From Methanomassiliicoccales archaeon (lineage in GTDB: Archaea > Thermoplasmatota > Thermoplasmata > Methanomassiliicoccales > JACIVX01): a stretch of 64,000 nt of DNA. How positions within the stretch are numbered: the stretch's first letter is position 1; each line of letters opens with the position of its first letter. Under the pieces are notes generated by a model. The model was given only the letters and a program-made list of their open reading frames with translations, was not told the origin of the DNA and searched no databases. The DNA is taken from assembly GCA_014361295.1 (NCBI GenBank), contig JACIVX010000001.1, forward strand, positions 1,334,293 to 1,398,292. The letters are read 5' to 3'. The position numbers and the translations under genes are program-made. Below, one piece after another: positions 53,711-63,388 of the stretch.

Positions 53711-54775
53711 ATGAAAATTGAATCCATTGATTTCAACAAAATAAACCTCGAAAGGGAGGAACCTTTCCGAATTGCGACGGGTGTTTCGAAAGATACAGTC
53801 AATTTTTTGATCAGAATTCATGCTGGCGACATTGATGGCATAGGCGTGGCCGTGCCAAATTCTGTCACGAGGGAAACAGCGGAATCGATTGAGCACTCGA
53901 TTTTGAAAATTCGAGGCATACTCATCGGTCGCGATGCCGAGAATATCGATGAAATTCATGAAATCCTACGCAAAGAAATCTCAGGGAATCCTGCGGTTGA
54001 ATGCGGAGTCGACCTCGCAATTTACGACCTCATTGGAAAATCAAAAGGGCTTGAGGTCTGTGAGATGCTCGGCCGAATGCGCGATTGCATCGAAACATCG
54101 TTGACGATTGGCATAGAGGATCTCGAAACATCTGTTAATAAAGCGGTGATTGCTGTCAAGTCAGGCTTTCGCGTTCTCAAGATCAAAACTGGGTTGGATG
54201 TCAATGGAGATATTCGTCGGATTAGGACAATCAGGGATGTTGTCGGCTCAAAAATTAGGTTGAGGGTTGACTGCAATCAAGGGTATAGCTTTGAAGAAGC
54301 GAAGCGATTTGTCGAAGAGCTTGATTGCCTAAATATCGAATTCGTCGAGCAACCAGTTTCTGCAAGCGATTTCGAGTCGATGAGAAAACTTTCTTCGATT
54401 TCATCGATTCCAATCATGGCCGATGAATCCGCCAAGACACTGGATGATGTGAATCGGATTATCAGGGAGAATTGTGCATCGATGATCAACCTCAAACTTG
54501 TCAAATTTGGCGGAATTTACCCGGGCACGATTGTTGATGCGATCTGCAAGGATCACGATATCAGCATTCAGGTCGGCTGCATGTCGGAATGCGAGGCGTC
54601 AATCGCTGGTGGTCTTCATTTTGCTCTTTCAGGTAAGGCAGTTAAATACGCTGATTTGGATTCGCACTTTTCTTTCATGAACGATCCGACAAAGGGCGTC
54701 GAGTTTAAGGATGGCAGGCTTTATACCAGTGGATTTCCAGGTCTTGGCATCGATTTGATCAGGGGTGAGAATTGA
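53711..54775 (+). CDS. Enolase-superfamily dipeptide epimerase-like protein
   Basis: 354 residues. A full muconate-lactonising-type catalytic set is visible: KIK at 157-159 and K262/K265 as acid-base lysines, and metal ligands D187, E213 and D238. DES and the C-terminal ADLDSHF are typical of the Ala-Glu epimerase group. The enzyme probably epimerises a dipeptide or similar amide; o-succinylbenzoate synthase and N-succinylamino-acid racemase are alternatives. The RLAN/RimK operon lies about 4 kb upstream, and whether the two share a pathway is open. Confidence 0.88.
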   Translation: MKIESIDFNKINLEREEPFRIATGVSKDTVNFLIRIHAGDIDGIGVAVPNSVTRETAESIEHSILKIRGILIGRDAENIDEIHEILRKEISGNPAVECGVDLAIYDLIGKSKGLEVCEMLGRMRDCIETSLTIGIEDLETSVNKAVIAVKSGFRVLKIKTGLDVNGDIRRIRTIRDVVGSKIRLRVDCNQGYSFEEAKRFVEELDCLNIEFVEQPVSASDFESMRKLSSISSIPIMADESAKTLDDVNRIIRENCASMINLKLVKFGGIYPGTIVDAICKDHDISIQVGCMSECEASIAGGLHFALSGKAVKYADLDSHFSFMNDPTKGVEFKDGRLYTSGFPGLGIDLIRGEN

Positions 54776-54895
54776 GAACTATCGATCGAGGACGGAAAGA
54801 TTCGATTGAATCGATCGATGTGTTTCCTTGTGCCATCTTTTTATTACTTCCGCGCATATCCATATTCAAACGCTTATCCCGGAGGCGATCTGTTG

Positions 54896-55963
54896 ATGCA
54901 GAAAATTAGACAGGCAGTCGTACTCGCTGGCGGCGAGGGCACGCGGTTGAAGCCTCTGACGAACACGAGACCAAAGCCGTTGCTACCAATTCTCGATAGG
55001 CCATGTCTCGAGTACGTAATCGAATCCCTGTCGAGGGCTGGTATTGATGACATTTTCTTGACATGCTCATACAGGTCTGCAGACATCGTCGCCGCCATTG
55101 GAAATGGCGAGAAGCTCGGTGCCCGCATCATCTATTCTTTCGAGGAAGAACCGATGGGGACCGCTGGCGCTGTTAAGCTGCTAGAAGAAAAACTTGAGGA
55201 AACGTTTGTCGTTGCGAGTGGGGATGTCCTTGCAGATGTCGACATAAAATCGCTCATCGAATTCCACGAGCGTCGTGGCGCGGATGTCACGATCGCCCTT
55301 ACACAGGTGGAAAGACCTGAGGAATTTGGTATCGTCGGTTTAGACGATCAGGGCAGGATTTTGAAATTTAAGGAAAAGCCTTCGCCACAAGAAGTCTTTT
55401 CGAATCTCATTAACGCTGGAATTTATGTATTGAAGAAGGAGACCCTCGAGGAGATTCCTTTTGGCGAAAAATTTGACTTCTCGAGGAATCTGTTTCCGAG
55501 ACTCCTCGCAGCGGAAAAGAAATTATTTGGACTCAGGATTCCTGGATTCTGGAAGGATATTGGAAGACCTTTTGATCTTTTAGAGGCGAATCTCAAAATG
55601 GCGGAGCGAACGCACGCGCAAACGCATTCCTTTGACGAATTGACGCAACTGGGTGATCGTATGATCAAGAGGAGCGCGAAGATTGTCGGTAGCTCGTACA
55701 TCGGTCGGAATGTCTGCCTTGGCGAAGGGAGTGTAGTGTCTTCAACGGTGATCGGAAAAGAAAGCGTGATCGGCGATGGGAGCGAAATTGTCAACTCCTT
55801 GATACTGGGCCGCTGCCAGATTTCAGATAAATGCGTGATTAGTGAAAGTATTCTCGGAGAAGGATGTGTTATCGGCCCAGGCGTGAAAATCGTGAGAAGC
55901 GTGTTAGGCGATGGCATCAGGATCGAAGGTCCGCTTTCACTTGAGGGCGCTGTGAGAGAATGA
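54896..55963 (+). CDS. Sugar-1-phosphate nucleotidyltransferase with hexapeptide-repeat tail
   Basis: About 356 residues. The N-terminal nucleotidyltransferase has VVLAGGEGTRLKPLTNTRPKPLLPI, EEEPMGTAGAV, ASGDVLADVD and GFWKDIGRPFDLLEAN. The last 80 residues are beta-helix hexapeptide repeats (IGKESVIGDGSEI and the like) as in GlmU or archaeal bifunctional enzymes. It makes an activated sugar such as UDP-glucose, dTDP-glucose or GDP-mannose; the base is not certain. ATG 54896 is chosen because GGAGG at 54880-54884 precedes it. It supplies the glycan genes to the right. Confidence 0.93.
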   Translation: MQKIRQAVVLAGGEGTRLKPLTNTRPKPLLPILDRPCLEYVIESLSRAGIDDIFLTCSYRSADIVAAIGNGEKLGARIIYSFEEEPMGTAGAVKLLEEKLEETFVVASGDVLADVDIKSLIEFHERRGADVTIALTQVERPEEFGIVGLDDQGRILKFKEKPSPQEVFSNLINAGIYVLKKETLEEIPFGEKFDFSRNLFPRLLAAEKKLFGLRIPGFWKDIGRPFDLLEANLKMAERTHAQTHSFDELTQLGDRMIKRSAKIVGSSYIGRNVCLGEGSVVSSTVIGKESVIGDGSEIVNSLILGRCQISDKCVISESILGEGCVIGPGVKIVRSVLGDGIRIEGPLSLEGAVRE

Positions 55964-56030
55964 GTCGGGCGATTCGGCGCGATCGATCTTGAACGCTTCG
56001 ATTAAATAGTTCTGCAGGGATTGCCGCGGG

Positions 56031-56900
56031 GTGAAGGCGAAACACGAAGCGGCCCTGATCGCGTCAAGCTTCATCTGGGGCACCTCATTCGTTTCGGCGA
56101 AGATCGGTGTCGAACATGTCGACCCATTTCTTTTTTCGCTTCTTCGCTTCGCTCTCGCATCGTTCGTTCTTCTTTTAATTTTGATTGTGACAAAGAGATT
56201 CAGCTGGCGACTCTTTGAGAACAAACTCATCTGGGCCATTGCGGGATTCAACGCCGTCGCGCTTGAACTGCAGCATCTTGGCATGACGATGACGAGCGCG
56301 ACGAATGCGGTGCTTCTCATCGACATCAATGTCGTTTTCGTCGCGATCATCGCTTTCTTCATTCTTGTTGAAGAGATTTCTAAGAAGGTTATTTTAGGTC
56401 TGGCGAGCGGTCTCATTGGCGTCGTGATCGTCTCGACGAATGGCGACCTGTCAGCAATCCTCACTGGAAGTTTCCTCGGAAATGTGATGGTCTTTTGTGC
56501 CGGCGTTCTCTGGGCATTCTATATCGTTTATCAGAAAGAGGTTCTCATGAGGGAGCAGGATATCCTCCTTGTCACCTGCGCTGTCATTCTTACGACAACG
56601 ATCATCCTGCTTCCTTTGACCTTTCTCTTCACTGGTGATTATCAAATCGATGTACCTGGTGGTGTGAGCGCGATTTATACCGGTATCATTTGCACGAGCC
56701 TCGCCTTCCTTCTTTACAATTATGGGCTGAAAGGAATGGGAGCGACGATGGCCTCGATTATTCTTCTGCTCGAAATCATTTTCGCGATGATCTTCGCCTT
56801 CCTCATTTTACAGGAAATCCCGACTGTCGCTACTTGGATCGGAGGAGGATTCATCATCTTTGCTATTGCTGTCATATCGATGAACCGAAATAGAAAATGA
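56031..56900 (+). CDS. EamA/DMT-family transporter
   Basis: 289 residues with ten hydrophobic segments in two homologous halves. IASSFIWGTSFVSAKIGVEHVDPF and LGLASGLIGVVIV in the first half, FCAGVLWAFYIVYQKE in the second, are typical EamA blocks. Export of a metabolite is likely. The start is a GTG at 56031; the sequence before it has no strong ribosome site. Confidence 0.9.
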   Translation: MKAKHEAALIASSFIWGTSFVSAKIGVEHVDPFLFSLLRFALASFVLLLILIVTKRFSWRLFENKLIWAIAGFNAVALELQHLGMTMTSATNAVLLIDINVVFVAIIAFFILVEEISKKVILGLASGLIGVVIVSTNGDLSAILTGSFLGNVMVFCAGVLWAFYIVYQKEVLMREQDILLVTCAVILTTTIILLPLTFLFTGDYQIDVPGGVSAIYTGIICTSLAFLLYNYGLKGMGATMASIILLLEIIFAMIFAFLILQEIPTVATWIGGGFIIFAIAVISMNRNRK

Positions 56901-56921
56901 GGAATGATGTTGGCGAATCGA

Positions 56922-57317
56922 TTAGGATGTGTATTTGGCTAGCACTTCTGCGGCCTTTTCTGGCTGGTCGACGCCTATCGCAATTTCTTCCCTCGGTGTT
57001 CTCGCGCCGAGGATGAAAATCGACTCGATGTTAATACCTGCCCTTGCCAGTTTTTTCGTCAATTTTGAGAGCTCCCCGGGCCTATCGCTCAGGGAAACAA
57101 CAAGCACGTCTCTTTCGGAGAACTCGAGTCCCGCATTTTTTAGTGCGCTTCTTGCACTGTTTTCATCATCGGTGATGACGCGGATCATTGGCCGATTCGA
57201 GCCGAGATCAGTCGAAATACCGCGAATATTCACCGAGTTTTTCGCTAGAATTTCCGCAATCCAGGCCACTTCCCCAGGCCTGTTTTGCACATAAATTTCG
57301 AATTGCCTCATCATCAT
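56922..57317 (-). CDS. Tandem ACT-domain regulatory protein
   Basis: About 131 residues. Two ACT domains follow one another: FEIYVQNRPGEVAWIAEILAKNSVNIRGISTD and LVVSLSDRPGELSKLTKKLARAGINIESIFI. ACT pairs bind amino acids and regulate enzymes. Three ATGs at 57317, 57314 and 57311 are possible; a TATA-like CTATTTTAG near 57341-57349 fits a leaderless start near them. Divergent from the glycosyltransferase gene. Confidence 0.9.
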   Translation of the reverse strand: MMMRQFEIYVQNRPGEVAWIAEILAKNSVNIRGISTDLGSNRPMIRVITDDENSARSALKNAGLEFSERDVLVVSLSDRPGELSKLTKKLARAGINIESIFILGARTPREEIAIGVDQPEKAAEVLAKYTS

Positions 57318-57414
57318 TAACAAACATATTGATCCTCCCTGCTAAAATAGTCTCCGGCTCTGTTATCGGGAGAATGGCAAAGAAGTTAATAGAATCATCA
57401 GCGATGCGTTGTCA

Positions 57415-58341
57415 ATGAAATCCTTCCGATCAATCAGCGCGATTACTGTCAACTGGAATAAGCCCGTCGAGACAGTACGGTGCATTAAATCATTAAAAAA
57501 TGGAGGGATTGAAGATATCACGATCTTCGTTGTCGATAACGGCTCTGATGGCAATGATATTGATCTCATTAAGCAAGAGGTCCCTGAAGTTGAGATCATC
57601 GAAATGGGTAGGAATGTCGGCTATGTAAAAGGGATCAATGCGGGTATATCGAAAGCTATGGAAAACAAGCCGCCTTCTCTTCTGATCATTAACAACGATG
57701 CCTACGGCTCGCCAGGTTTTATCGCTGAGCTCATCGATGGTATGAAGCGCCATCCGAATGCTGGTATCGTAGGACCAAAGATCCTCTATCCCGATGGGAG
57801 AAAAATCTGGTACGCCGGTGGTGAATTTAATGAATGGTGGGGATACAGCAAGCATCCACTGATGGATTCCGAAGACGATGGTGATCAGAAAGATAGAAAG
57901 GTGGACTTCGTGACAGGGTGTACAATGCTCGTTCGGAGAGAAGTTTTCGAGAGAGTCGGATTTTTCGATGAAGATTATGATATATACGCTGAAGACCTCG
58001 ATCTTTGTCTCCGCGCTGCAGAAAGAGGTTACGAATCTTGGTATATACCTTCCTCGGTGGTCTATCACGAGGTTTCGAGTTCAACCGGGATTGCTGGCTC
58101 AAATCTCATGACGCCGCTCAGAGCATACCACTACGCGAGAAACATGTTTCTTTTGATTTCGAAGAGAATCAAAGGAGGAAAATTCATCACATGCATCATT
58201 GGACAGTTCGCAATCAGCTTTCCCTATTATTTTTGTCTGATCGCGATGCAAAAGATGAAAGGAGCTCATCTGGCCTACGTTAGAGGAATGGTCGATGGCT
58301 TAAGATTCATTGTGGGAGGGAGAAAGCTCCTTGAAGATTAG
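57415..58341 (+). CDS. GT2 glycosyltransferase (rhamnosyltransferase-like)
   Basis: About 308 residues. The GT-A fold is shown by ITVNWNKPVETVRCIKSL, VVDNGSDGN, NVGYVKGINAG, LLIINNDAYG as the nucleotide-sugar site and AEDLDLCLRAAERGY as the catalytic segment. A short hydrophobic region near residues 255-275 may touch the membrane. ATG 57415 follows an in-frame TTG at 57409. It overlaps the next gene by 11 bases. Confidence 0.92.
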   Translation: MKSFRSISAITVNWNKPVETVRCIKSLKNGGIEDITIFVVDNGSDGNDIDLIKQEVPEVEIIEMGRNVGYVKGINAGISKAMENKPPSLLIINNDAYGSPGFIAELIDGMKRHPNAGIVGPKILYPDGRKIWYAGGEFNEWWGYSKHPLMDSEDDGDQKDRKVDFVTGCTMLVRREVFERVGFFDEDYDIYAEDLDLCLRAAERGYESWYIPSSVVYHEVSSSTGIAGSNLMTPLRAYHYARNMFLLISKRIKGGKFITCIIGQFAISFPYYFCLIAMQKMKGAHLAYVRGMVDGLRFIVGGRKLLED

Positions 58342-59791
58342 CGCCTTCTTAGCACCGATCCGCCAGAGAATCGCATCCTTCTTTTCACTCCACTTCCGCG
58401 GGATGCGCGATGTGCTGCCGATTATCGTTGTCGGTCTACTCGTGAGGTTAATTGTGGCGCCATGGACCTCCTGTCCATATGACATTTATCCCTTTTACAG
58501 GGCATCAGTCGACATGCTGTCCGGTGCAGGTGTTTATGGGCATGCTTATCTTTCCTATCCTCCTCTATCTGCCATTGTCTTCTATCCGTTCATCGCAATA
58601 TTGTCGCTATTTCTTGACCCATCGAACTTTGGATCTGTCCAGTATTCCATGGTTGGTGCCGCGCAAATCACGGGCATGCTCGTTCCTTTCGTAACTCATC
58701 CCCTCTTCAACCTGTCCTTCAAGCTCCCTTTGATCATTTCAGATCTTCTGCTTGGCATCACGCTTTATCGATTTGTGCGCGAGAGAAGAGGCAAGGACTC
58801 AGCGAAGAAAGTGTTTATCTTATGGTTTCTTAACCCGCTTGTTATCTGGATCAGCTCTATCGCAGGCCAAATCGATGTATTGCCAGCATTCATGACCCTG
58901 ATCGCATTCATCAGTTTTTACCGGCGCGAATATCTGTTCGCAGGTCTGGCTCTTGGCATTGGGATCTTCCTCAAGCTTTACCCGATTTACCTCTTTATTT
59001 TCTATTTAACATTCCTCTTCTGGAAAGAGTTTGATAACCGGCATGTGCGGGCGAGCCTCCTGAGACTTGAGGGGTTCTACACGATGTTGATCGGAGGCCT
59101 GATAAGCTTGATCGTCGTCCTTCCCTCTCTCTTAACCTCAGACAAAATGCTTGACTTCATCTTCAGGAGGACGGGATCAACGAACTATGGTGGGTTGAAT
59201 TTTTGGTTCTTCGTTCCTGCGCTTCCCAGCGAGGGTCTCCTACCAGATATTTTGCCAAGTGTCATCGGCCTTCCGACCTTTGTTTTCATTCTCATGATTA
59301 TTCTGATTTTTCTAGCCTCCATTTTAATTGTAAGGCAATACACCCGAAAAAAGATTGACGAATTGAATTCGATGACTATCGGCAATCTCGTTGTGATCGG
59401 CCTCATCATGTTCCTGCAGCCAGTCACAAACCCCCAGCACATGCTCTGGCTCTTCCCAGTGTTGTCGATCGCGCTTGTCGACGACAAACGCTGGGAGAGG
59501 AAGCTTTACCTCTTAACGATTCTCGCGCTTCTCTATTTCATATGGCTTCAGTCGGCATACGCTTTGATTTATCCTGCGGCGATCTATGGTAATCTCATGA
59601 ATCTTGAGTCTCTCAACACAACAATCATCAATTATTACATGACCACTGGCATTCTCTCGAGAGAATCGCTCGTCATCGCGTCGGCGATGCTCGGCGGTCT
59701 CACTGTCCTATCCATTATACTTCCAAAGAAGTACGACTTTATCAATCGAATTTGGGATCGATTAATTTCAATTAAAAGGGGGAGAAAATGA
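58331..59791 (+). CDS. GT-C type polyprenyl-linked sugar transferase
   Basis: About 486 residues with eleven to twelve membrane segments. The first loop has the acidic CPYDIYPFYRASVDML and SYPPLSAIVFYPF pattern of GT87/PIG-M-like glycosyltransferases, and AGQIDVLPAFMTLIAF and LGIGIFLKLYPI are typical of the group. It probably uses a dolichyl-phosphate sugar. TTG 58331 is proposed because GGAGGGAG (58315-58322) is nine bases upstream; an earlier TTG at 58310 precedes that site. The stop overlaps the following start as ATGA. Confidence 0.82.
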   Translation: MKISAFLAPIRQRIASFFSLHFRGMRDVLPIIVVGLLVRLIVAPWTSCPYDIYPFYRASVDMLSGAGVYGHAYLSYPPLSAIVFYPFIAILSLFLDPSNFGSVQYSMVGAAQITGMLVPFVTHPLFNLSFKLPLIISDLLLGITLYRFVRERRGKDSAKKVFILWFLNPLVIWISSIAGQIDVLPAFMTLIAFISFYRREYLFAGLALGIGIFLKLYPIYLFIFYLTFLFWKEFDNRHVRASLLRLEGFYTMLIGGLISLIVVLPSLLTSDKMLDFIFRRTGSTNYGGLNFWFFVPALPSEGLLPDILPSVIGLPTFVFILMIILIFLASILIVRQYTRKKIDELNSMTIGNLVVIGLIMFLQPVTNPQHMLWLFPVLSIALVDDKRWERKLYLLTILALLYFIWLQSAYALIYPAAIYGNLMNLESLNTTIINYYMTTGILSRESLVIASAMLGGLTVLSIILPKKYDFINRIWDRLISIKRGRK

Positions 59792-60813
59792 GTCGAGGTC
59801 ATCTTTTGTTCTCACTCTTCGTCATTTTTCTTTTTCTCGGAGGTGCGTTCATCCAGGGCGGTGTCGCAAGGCCTCATATCGACCTTAATATCGAGGTCTC
59901 AGAGGGTGAGCAGGTTCAACTCAATGTCTCGTACGCACTAAGTGGGTCTCGATTTTATGGCGATTTCAACATCGTCTGCTTTCCCATATCCAAACTGAGA
60001 TTCGATCGAATTTACTTATTCGATGATTCAAGATACGTCGACATTTACCTTTCAAGGTGCGTCCACGGTCTCTATGATCACTTGCGTGCGGAGATCGATC
60101 TTTTAAACGCGGAGAACGAGGTCTCGATTGTCGCACTCGAATCCCTGCTTGAAGTCTTTTCTGGCAATCCTGCGACCGTCGTTCTTGCCGGGGGGATTCC
60201 CAACGGAACGGATTTCGCCGATCTTGCGCTTCAATGGGTCGAAAGAGGCGGGGTCTTGATTACCCTGGGGAATGAATCAATCCCTTTCCTCGCGAAGGAA
60301 TCTGAGGGAGGAGTTAATGAAGAAGGATTTCTCGGACTTCGATTCTACCCCCTTGATTTTCTTGGCGGTGATCGTATGACACCATCGAGCGTCGCCGAGG
60401 CGCTCGATTTCAGGTTCATCGCCCCCATCATGGGGATTGATGTTGCAGATGTTGAGCATTATGGCGGCATGGTCATCGGTTATTATTACGAGAGGAATCG
60501 CGTCCTCACATCCGCGGCGCTCTTTCACATCGGCGATGGAGCGCTCATCGTCTTTTCGAGCCCGATCTCTGTCCCTTATATAACAAGTGCTGAGGATGCG
60601 ATCGCCTCCGACATTGCGAAGATCGTTGTGAGCCAGCTCCAATGGATATCTGGACCAATCGTATTCGAGAATGCGAAGGGAGAGCCCGGCAAGATCAGTG
60701 GCGTTATGCATGTGACATTCGAGAATCCACGATTCATTTCGGTTCTCGCTCTTTCAACAATTGACACCATGGTGATCTACGCGAGAGACATCATTGATAT
60801 TCACGCTTATTAA
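59788..60813 (+). CDS. Secreted protein of unknown function
   Basis: 341 residues. A signal peptide or anchor is visible at residues 7-27 (LFSLFVIFLFLGGAFIQGG). The rest is beta-rich and has no membrane segment at the C terminus. Segments such as DLALQWVERGGVLITLGNESIPFL and DGALIVFSSPISVP resemble the LIT-domain or glutamine-amidotransferase-like (GATase) fold of proteins that monitor polysaccharide synthesis. The overlap with the GT-C gene by four bases suggests the two act together on a surface glycan. Family not recognised. Confidence 0.75.
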   Translation: MSRGHLLFSLFVIFLFLGGAFIQGGVARPHIDLNIEVSEGEQVQLNVSYALSGSRFYGDFNIVCFPISKLRFDRIYLFDDSRYVDIYLSRCVHGLYDHLRAEIDLLNAENEVSIVALESLLEVFSGNPATVVLAGGIPNGTDFADLALQWVERGGVLITLGNESIPFLAKESEGGVNEEGFLGLRFYPLDFLGGDRMTPSSVAEALDFRFIAPIMGIDVADVEHYGGMVIGYYYERNRVLTSAALFHIGDGALIVFSSPISVPYITSAEDAIASDIAKIVVSQLQWISGPIVFENAKGEPGKISGVMHVTFENPRFISVLALSTIDTMVIYARDIIDIHAY

Positions 60814-61694
60814 AGAGAAAATTTCTTGGTCGATTCAGCTATTTCCCAGATATGTTTGTCAGATCGGTTGAGCGCGACGTGCACCGTCGCATACATTCTC
60901 GCGATCGCCTCGAGAGTGATCGTCGCTGTAACTTTGTCGATTTGTGATCGATGCTCCTTGCAGAATGAGGCAAACGCCGGCATGAGGTACGAGAGATTCC
61001 ATGTCGGGACCGTGAAGTTGAATCGCTTCTTCATGTACATCTCGCCGATATTGACCCTGATTCTCTGCTTGAGAAACTCTTTGATCGTTTCTGGTCCCTT
61101 GTTATAAACGATCGCCTCCGGTACATACACAACTCTGTACCCACGCCTTTCGATCTCCATCCTTATCCAGTCCTCATCAGTATTCGTGCCCTTTGGAAGC
61201 TGAAATCCGAGATTGCGGAAAGCGATGAGTTCTCCCGTTTTCGGCGCGATCAGGGAGAGACGATGGTGGAGGTCCCAGAGCATCCTCACAGCAAAACCGG
61301 TAATTGTTTCCGGTGAATTGATAGGGACGGGATGACCGCCTGTCATGCCGACGTGATCATCGTTGAAGGGCGAGAGCAAATACGAAAGGGTATTCTCCGC
61401 GAGGATGTTATCAGCGTTCACAAGCACGATGATCTCTCCCTTACTTTCTCTGATGATCAGATTGACGGCGGAATATTTCCCCTCCCTCTTTTCCTGAACG
61501 ATGAGTCTGACACGCTGATCTTTCTCCATATACTTTCTAACGATTCCATCGGTCCGGTCGGTGCTGCCACTCGAGACGACGAGAATCTCATCGATCCTGA
61601 AATCTTTCACGCGCTGCGACGAGATCGCGCACAGTGAATTCTCAATGTTTTTTTCCTCGTTATGAGCGCAGACGCCTACCGTCACAGATCGCAT
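60810..61694 (-). CDS. GT2 glycosyltransferase
   Basis: 294 residues. VTVGVCAHNEEKNIENSL, VVSSGSTDRTD, LVNADNILAENTL with the DxD-like NAD, and TDEDWIRMEIERRGYRVVY are GT2 elements. A single short hydrophobic region is present near residues 235-245. It is convergent with the secreted-protein gene, sharing four bases at the stops. Substrate unknown. Confidence 0.88.
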   Translation of the reverse strand: MRSVTVGVCAHNEEKNIENSLCAISSQRVKDFRIDEILVVSSGSTDRTDGIVRKYMEKDQRVRLIVQEKREGKYSAVNLIIRESKGEIIVLVNADNILAENTLSYLLSPFNDDHVGMTGGHPVPINSPETITGFAVRMLWDLHHRLSLIAPKTGELIAFRNLGFQLPKGTNTDEDWIRMEIERRGYRVVYVPEAIVYNKGPETIKEFLKQRIRVNIGEMYMKKRFNFTVPTWNLSYLMPAFASFCKEHRSQIDKVTATITLEAIARMYATVHVALNRSDKHIWEIAESTKKFSL

Positions 61695-61744
61695 CGACTC
61701 TACAAGTCACACTCTCAATAGATAATTTTCGTTTGAAACGCAGA

Positions 61745-62854
61745 TCAACCAGCATCGATGCTGCATCCGACGGTATCGTAAAAAGCGGATAAACCGAAAC
61801 CGATGAACATCGGCACGAGCTGGAGATCTGGGAACTCTGAAGCAATGATGTAGAAGAGGCCAAGGTTGATGAGGTATCCACTGAACGCCGTGAACATGAT
61901 TTGCATGCCTTTGATCAACCCTGCCTTCTTTCTTCTCCCTGCAAAGAACTCGTTGGCGACGACGACATAGCCGACTGCGAGAAGAAACGAGATGACCGTC
62001 GGAAAAATTCCTAACGTGTGCCAGGGCTGACCAGTCATGGTGAGAAACACGATCGTTGTCAGAATTCCGAGGATGAATGCAGCGAGAAATCGGCCAAGCA
62101 TGCTCAACAAAAAGAATGACGTTGCTGCGGCCAGTCCTTTACCGAAGATACCGCATTGTCTCATGATTGATAGAACGACCTTTGCGTCGAGTTTCGATGA
62201 ACCGCCACGTCGCTCTCCGAACTCAAACTCGATTTCGGAAATTTTTGTCCATTTAGGAGAAAATTTGAGGATGTCAAAAAGGATTTTGAAGCCCCGTCGC
62301 TCGAACTTCTCATAATTTTCAATCACGATTCTCTTGCAGAACTCAGTTCTCCCGCCGAAGAAACCGCTCATCGTGTCCCTTGATCTCTTTTTTCTCCTCA
62401 CCCGTAAATATAAGGACGCGAGGCAGTGCGCACCCCACGACGAGATTTTTCTCGTGAACGAGAGTTTTCTTTTGTTTTTCCTGACGCCAACAACGATATC
62501 ATTTCCTTTTCTCAGCGCGCATACGATATCCTTAATTGCCTCGGGTGGATGTTGAAAATCGGCATCAAGGACAACGAAGTAAGGCGTCTCCGACAAAAGA
62601 ATGCCTTCCATGACGCTCGCTGTCAAACCGCGGTCTTCTCGCTCTCTCTCAATTAGCGAAACCTGACTATGGAGTTGCGCGTATTCCTTGACTTTTGTTT
62701 GTGTGCCATCCGTTGACGAGTCGTCGACGACAAGGATTTTTGTCGATGGGTAAAGGGAGGCAAGGGATTCGAGCATCGGTATAATGTTTTGTACTTCGTT
62801 GAGAGTCGGCAAGATTATCGTGACTTCATTGCCAATACTTGATGAGATTTTCAT
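61745..62854 (-). CDS. Dolichol-phosphate mannose synthase-like GT2 fused to a GtrA domain
   Basis: 369 residues. The GT2 part has VTIILPTLNEVQNI, VVDDSSTDGT, VVLDADFQHPPEAI (DAD) and DTMSGFFGGRTEF. From about residue 240 four membrane helices form a GtrA-type domain (LGRFLAAFILGILTTIVF, TAFSGYLINLGLFYI), as in archaeal polyprenyl-phosphate sugar synthases. It probably makes a dolichyl-phosphate sugar used by the neighbouring GT-C enzyme. Confidence 0.92.
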   Translation of the reverse strand: MKISSSIGNEVTIILPTLNEVQNIIPMLESLASLYPSTKILVVDDSSTDGTQTKVKEYAQLHSQVSLIEREREDRGLTASVMEGILLSETPYFVVLDADFQHPPEAIKDIVCALRKGNDIVVGVRKNKRKLSFTRKISSWGAHCLASLYLRVRRKKRSRDTMSGFFGGRTEFCKRIVIENYEKFERRGFKILFDILKFSPKWTKISEIEFEFGERRGGSSKLDAKVVLSIMRQCGIFGKGLAAATSFFLLSMLGRFLAAFILGILTTIVFLTMTGQPWHTLGIFPTVISFLLAVGYVVVANEFFAGRRKKAGLIKGMQIMFTAFSGYLINLGLFYIIASEFPDLQLVPMFIGFGLSAFYDTVGCSIDAG

Positions 62855-63388
62855 TTCTCACCCTCTTCATCTTATAATTTAAATAAATATCTTTGCAAAT
62901 TTCCTAACAGTAGTTGACGCACGGTATTGTTCGATTGAGAAACATCTTGGTACTTGATTCTTTTTGTTGTTATTCATTGATTTTAACAATCCGTCCATCG
63001 ACCATGTGACATATCATACCCATCATTTCATTGAGACCTTCAATCAATTCTCCAATGTATATTTTTTTATCAAAAATAATAGGGGTAATTCCCGCCAAAG
63101 AAGACCTTAACTTTCCAGCCAGAGGCACGATCAATGCGGGTGAGGTTATTCGCTTCAAAGTCCTAGTGCCGTTCAATGATTGTTTCCACCTTCTACCTAT
63201 GAAATATATTCTTCTTAATTATCTCTCCAGGAATTAATGTTATCATTGCATCAAGAATCTTTGAAATGAACCGTATTTCTAATAATAAATAAGCCTAATT
63301 GAAAGCATCGTGTAAAGTTGTAAAGGTTTTACATACTTGCTATTAAGTGGATGTTGTAATGATGCGATATCGAAATGTTTCGATCGAA
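62855..63388. other. Intergenic region of about 530 bases with one possible small gene
   Basis: AT-rich. TTATAATTTAAATAAAT near 62872-62888 is a good candidate for the promoter of the GT2-GtrA gene. A possible short gene is listed separately at 62970-63176. No tRNA or repeat was recognised. Confidence 0.4.
62970..63176 (-). CDS. Possible small protein
   Basis: Up to 68 residues from a TTG at 63176, ending KINE. The segment LIVPLAGKLRSSLAGITPIIFDKKIYIGELIEGLNEMMGMIC looks like a folded hydrophobic-core protein instead of random translation, but there is no ATG start, no Shine-Dalgarno sequence and no family that I recognise. It may be a real short gene or a chance frame. Confidence 0.3.
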   Translation of the reverse strand: MNGTRTLKRITSPALIVPLAGKLRSSLAGITPIIFDKKIYIGELIEGLNEMMGMICHMVDGRIVKINE

